Source of the DNA: Halomicrobium katesii DSM 19301
GTDB taxonomy: Archaea; Halobacteriota; Halobacteria; Halobacteriales; Haloarculaceae
NCBI RefSeq assembly: GCF_000379085.1
Contig: NZ_KB905378.1
Coordinates: 1,303,312 to 1,367,311 of the forward strand
Length of the DNA stretch: 64,000 nucleotides
Direction: 5' to 3'
Position numbers and translations under genes: made by a program. The notes beneath the pieces are model-generated. The model did not search any database, had not been told where the DNA came from, and saw nothing but the letters and a program-made list of their open reading frames with translations. Of the stretch, positions 62,275-64,000 are shown in pieces (the stretch's first letter is position 1; each line of letters begins with the position of its first letter).

Positions 62275-63545
62275 CTAAGACTCACACCTCGGTTGTGTAG
62301 CGGTAGCGAGCGTCTCTTGTAAGATCGGTCGTTGCTGGTGAATCTTCTGTGCGTCCTCGATCAGCCGTTCCAACAGGGGCGGTGGCGAGTAGCCGAGGTA
62401 CTCGCCGAGTTCGTGGAGAATGAGCTGGGCGTGCGACCGGAAGGTCGCCGCCCAGCGCTCCGGTGGAAACACGATCTCATCGTCAGCCTGCTCAGTGACC
62501 AAGTCCAACAGATCTCGACTCACCAGCAGCGACAGCAACGACGCATACAGTAGAATTTCCACGACAGCAGAGTTGCTCGTGTCGAATTCGTCCAATTCGT
62601 ACTGCGTTTTCAACTCACGGAACAGCGTTTCTACTTCCCATCGACATCGATACAGCATCGCTAGATCTGACGGGAGAAACTCCTCTCTCGGCAGATTCGT
62701 CATGTACAGATGGTAGTCGTCGGCGTCCTCGTCGCGGACGCCGACGACGCGGAACCGCTTCGTGTCCAGCGAACGAGTTCCCTCGTACTGTCCCCGCTTG
62801 AACTCGACTTCGACCTCAACGTCGATGTACTGCCGCGAGAGATCATTGACCACATCGTGGATCTGCTTGCCCTCCAAGGGAATGGCGCGCCCGCGCCATT
62901 CCCGTAATTCCGCCGTTATCACCGGATTTGCGTTCTTCTTCAGCCGACTCACGAAGAAGCCGTCGTTCTCGTCGATCAGCGCAAAACGGCGGTACTTGAA
63001 GTACGCGCGATCGAATAGAACCAGCCTTGCAGCCATGACCCCGTCTTGAACAGCGTACTGTCGTGCGTTTTCTCGTCAGTCACGTCGATCCGTTCAATTG
63101 TCTGGTCGGTGGCGTTGTGGAGCAGGTGGAGCCGTGCTCCAGCCTGCTCCTCGTGGCAGCCTTCGTACGCCTCAGAGAGGAACTCGTGCAACCGCAACAC
63201 GGTTCCATCAGCAATCATCACATCCCTGAATCGGTCGATATCAGCGTCAACAGCGTTCGGAACAGCGACCTCGTCGAGACCGCGCTCGACGAGGTCGCGC
63301 AGATATTCTGCGAGCGTCGGCGTTAACCGCTGATAGAAGCCACCAGGGGAGAGTGTCTCGTCAGCCGTCGAGTTGTAGCTCCGTCTGAATCCAGCGAGTG
63401 TTCGGCTCTCGCCTGCGGCGAAGCCGAACACGAGCGCCCACACGAGAACGGAAATCTGGAGCTTGCCTTCTCGCTCGATCACGCCGAGTTCCTCGGCGTG
63501 CTCTTCGAGGAACTCGGAGGGAAACAGTGTAGTGAGTCGACGCAT
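62275..63545 (-). pseudogene. ISH8-type (IS4 family) transposase with a frameshift
   Basis: The N-terminal part (MRRLTTLFPSEFLEEHAEEL ... VMIADGTVLRLHEFL ... THDSTLFKTGSWLQG) and the C-terminal part (RLVLFDRAYFKYRRFALIDE ... YRCRWEVETLFRELKTQYEL, the Y-R-E-K motif of IS4) are in different frames. They join near 63,028-63,034, where a net loss of one base modulo three breaks the reading. Both halves are otherwise well preserved, so the lesion is recent. The transposase is inactive unless programmed frameshifting occurs. An upstream GTG start is possible. Confidence 0.85.
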
Positions 63546-63647
63546 GATTCTCGATGAGGAGGTTTCTGTGTGCACAGCGGACACCTCCTCATTCCTCTCG
63601 AAAAGTAGCCTCGATAAGCCGTCGCTGTCACGCGGTTTATTTTTTAC

Positions 63648-64000
63648 TCAGCTTTGAACGTTAGCGTCGGCTGTTGAGTGAACGAAGAGGTGATCGATCT
63701 CCTCCATGAGGTCATCGACGCCACGATCATTGTTGTCTCGAACCCACGAGAGGAGGTTGTAAACGGCTTCTTTCAGGGAGTGCTCAAGGTTCGCTCGAAG
63801 CGATGACGCTTTCGAGCGAACCGTCCCCAAGGCGCTCGATTCGGGATCAAGACGAACGAGACTGTAGGCAGCCATCAGAAGGTGCCAGTGCCGACTGGCA
63901 CCTTCGTCGGTCTGCATCTCGCAGTCTCCCAAGCCGAGATCCTGCTTCGAGTCCTCGAAGAACGTCTCGATGCGCCACCGCATCCCGTAGGAGCGAATAA
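63648..64000 (-). CDS. DDE transposase (IS4/IS701-like), C-terminal part, continues beyond the window
   Basis: The frame is open to the window edge. The product reads IRSYGMRWRIETFFEDSKQD ... LGLGDCEMQTDEGASRHWHL ... AAYSLVRL, with the Glu in RIETFFEDSKQ as the last catalytic residue. It is followed by a C-terminal helical part. It is the 3' part of another ISH element adjacent to the ISH8-type copy. Confidence 0.78.
   Translation of the reverse strand, partial: IRSYGMRWRIETFFEDSKQDLGLGDCEMQTDEGASRHWHLLMAAYSLVRLDPESSALGTVRSKASSLRANLEHSLKEAVYNLLSWVRDNNDRGVDDLMEEIDHLFVHSTADANVQS

Overview
The window is a GC-rich, acidic-proteome chromosome segment of a halophilic archaeon (Halobacteria, probably the Haloarcula/Halomicrobium side of the class; the exact genus cannot be fixed from sequence alone). 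Evidence: archaeal information genes (RadA, Nmd3, Kae1-Bud32 fusion, S27ae, S24e, the wyosine enzymes Taw1/Taw2), haloarchaea-specific small families (DUF5786, DUF5808, PspAB), Tat-type lipoproteins, TATA elements about 25-30 nt upstream of start codons with little or no leader, and ISH-type insertion sequences.

Bases 1-22,250 are mostly core genome: a partial ABM protein with a duplicated 3' end, SufU, two tandem PH-like/helical paralogs, Taw1, a Rad3-type helicase, two tandem lipoprotein paralogs with a 27-residue membrane peptide between them, Taw2, Nmd3, TspO, HtpX, a HEAT-repeat protein and a five-gene peptide ABC importer. From 22,250 to 24,250 there is about 2 kb with no convincing gene. 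Bases 24,250-43,630 are again compact core: pspAB, a membrane-anchored hydrolase, radA, trkA, DUF99, a tiny gene overlapping a PIN-like gene, an SDR next to a 69-bp tandem repeat, rdgB, the kae1-bud32/rps27ae/rps24e cluster, a divergent NadE paralog, two aldo-keto reductases, a CBS protein and a YkgJ-type protein.

From 43,630 the window becomes patchy. A 318-bp terminal-inverted-repeat element with a nested, three-armed palindrome is followed by a small membrane protein and a secreted glycine-zipper protein. Core genes resume (true NadE, DUF3105, enoyl-CoA hydratase) up to tRNA-Thr(GGU) at 48,745. Downstream of this tRNA is an accessory island: an RHH/RelE toxin-antitoxin pair, IS5 and IS1595 transposases, a Rieske-TPP enzyme broken by one amber codon, a membrane/ion-transport cassette (NhaP antiporter, DUF1097, pentapeptide-like potassium channel, two small membrane proteins), a Rieske-glutamate synthase gene cut off by an ISH3-type element, a toxin C-terminal cassette with a PD-(D/E)XK-like nuclease followed by a putative immunity gene and a second immunity remnant, a frameshifted ISH8-type transposase and the end of another transposase at the window edge.

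The most interesting parts are the toxin/immunity cassettes at 60.2-62.2 kb, the cloverleaf-like mobile repeat at 43.7-44.0 kb, the secreted glycine-zipper protein at 44.5-45.4 kb, and the pair of decayed Rieske-fusion enzymes that bracket the ion-transport cassette.
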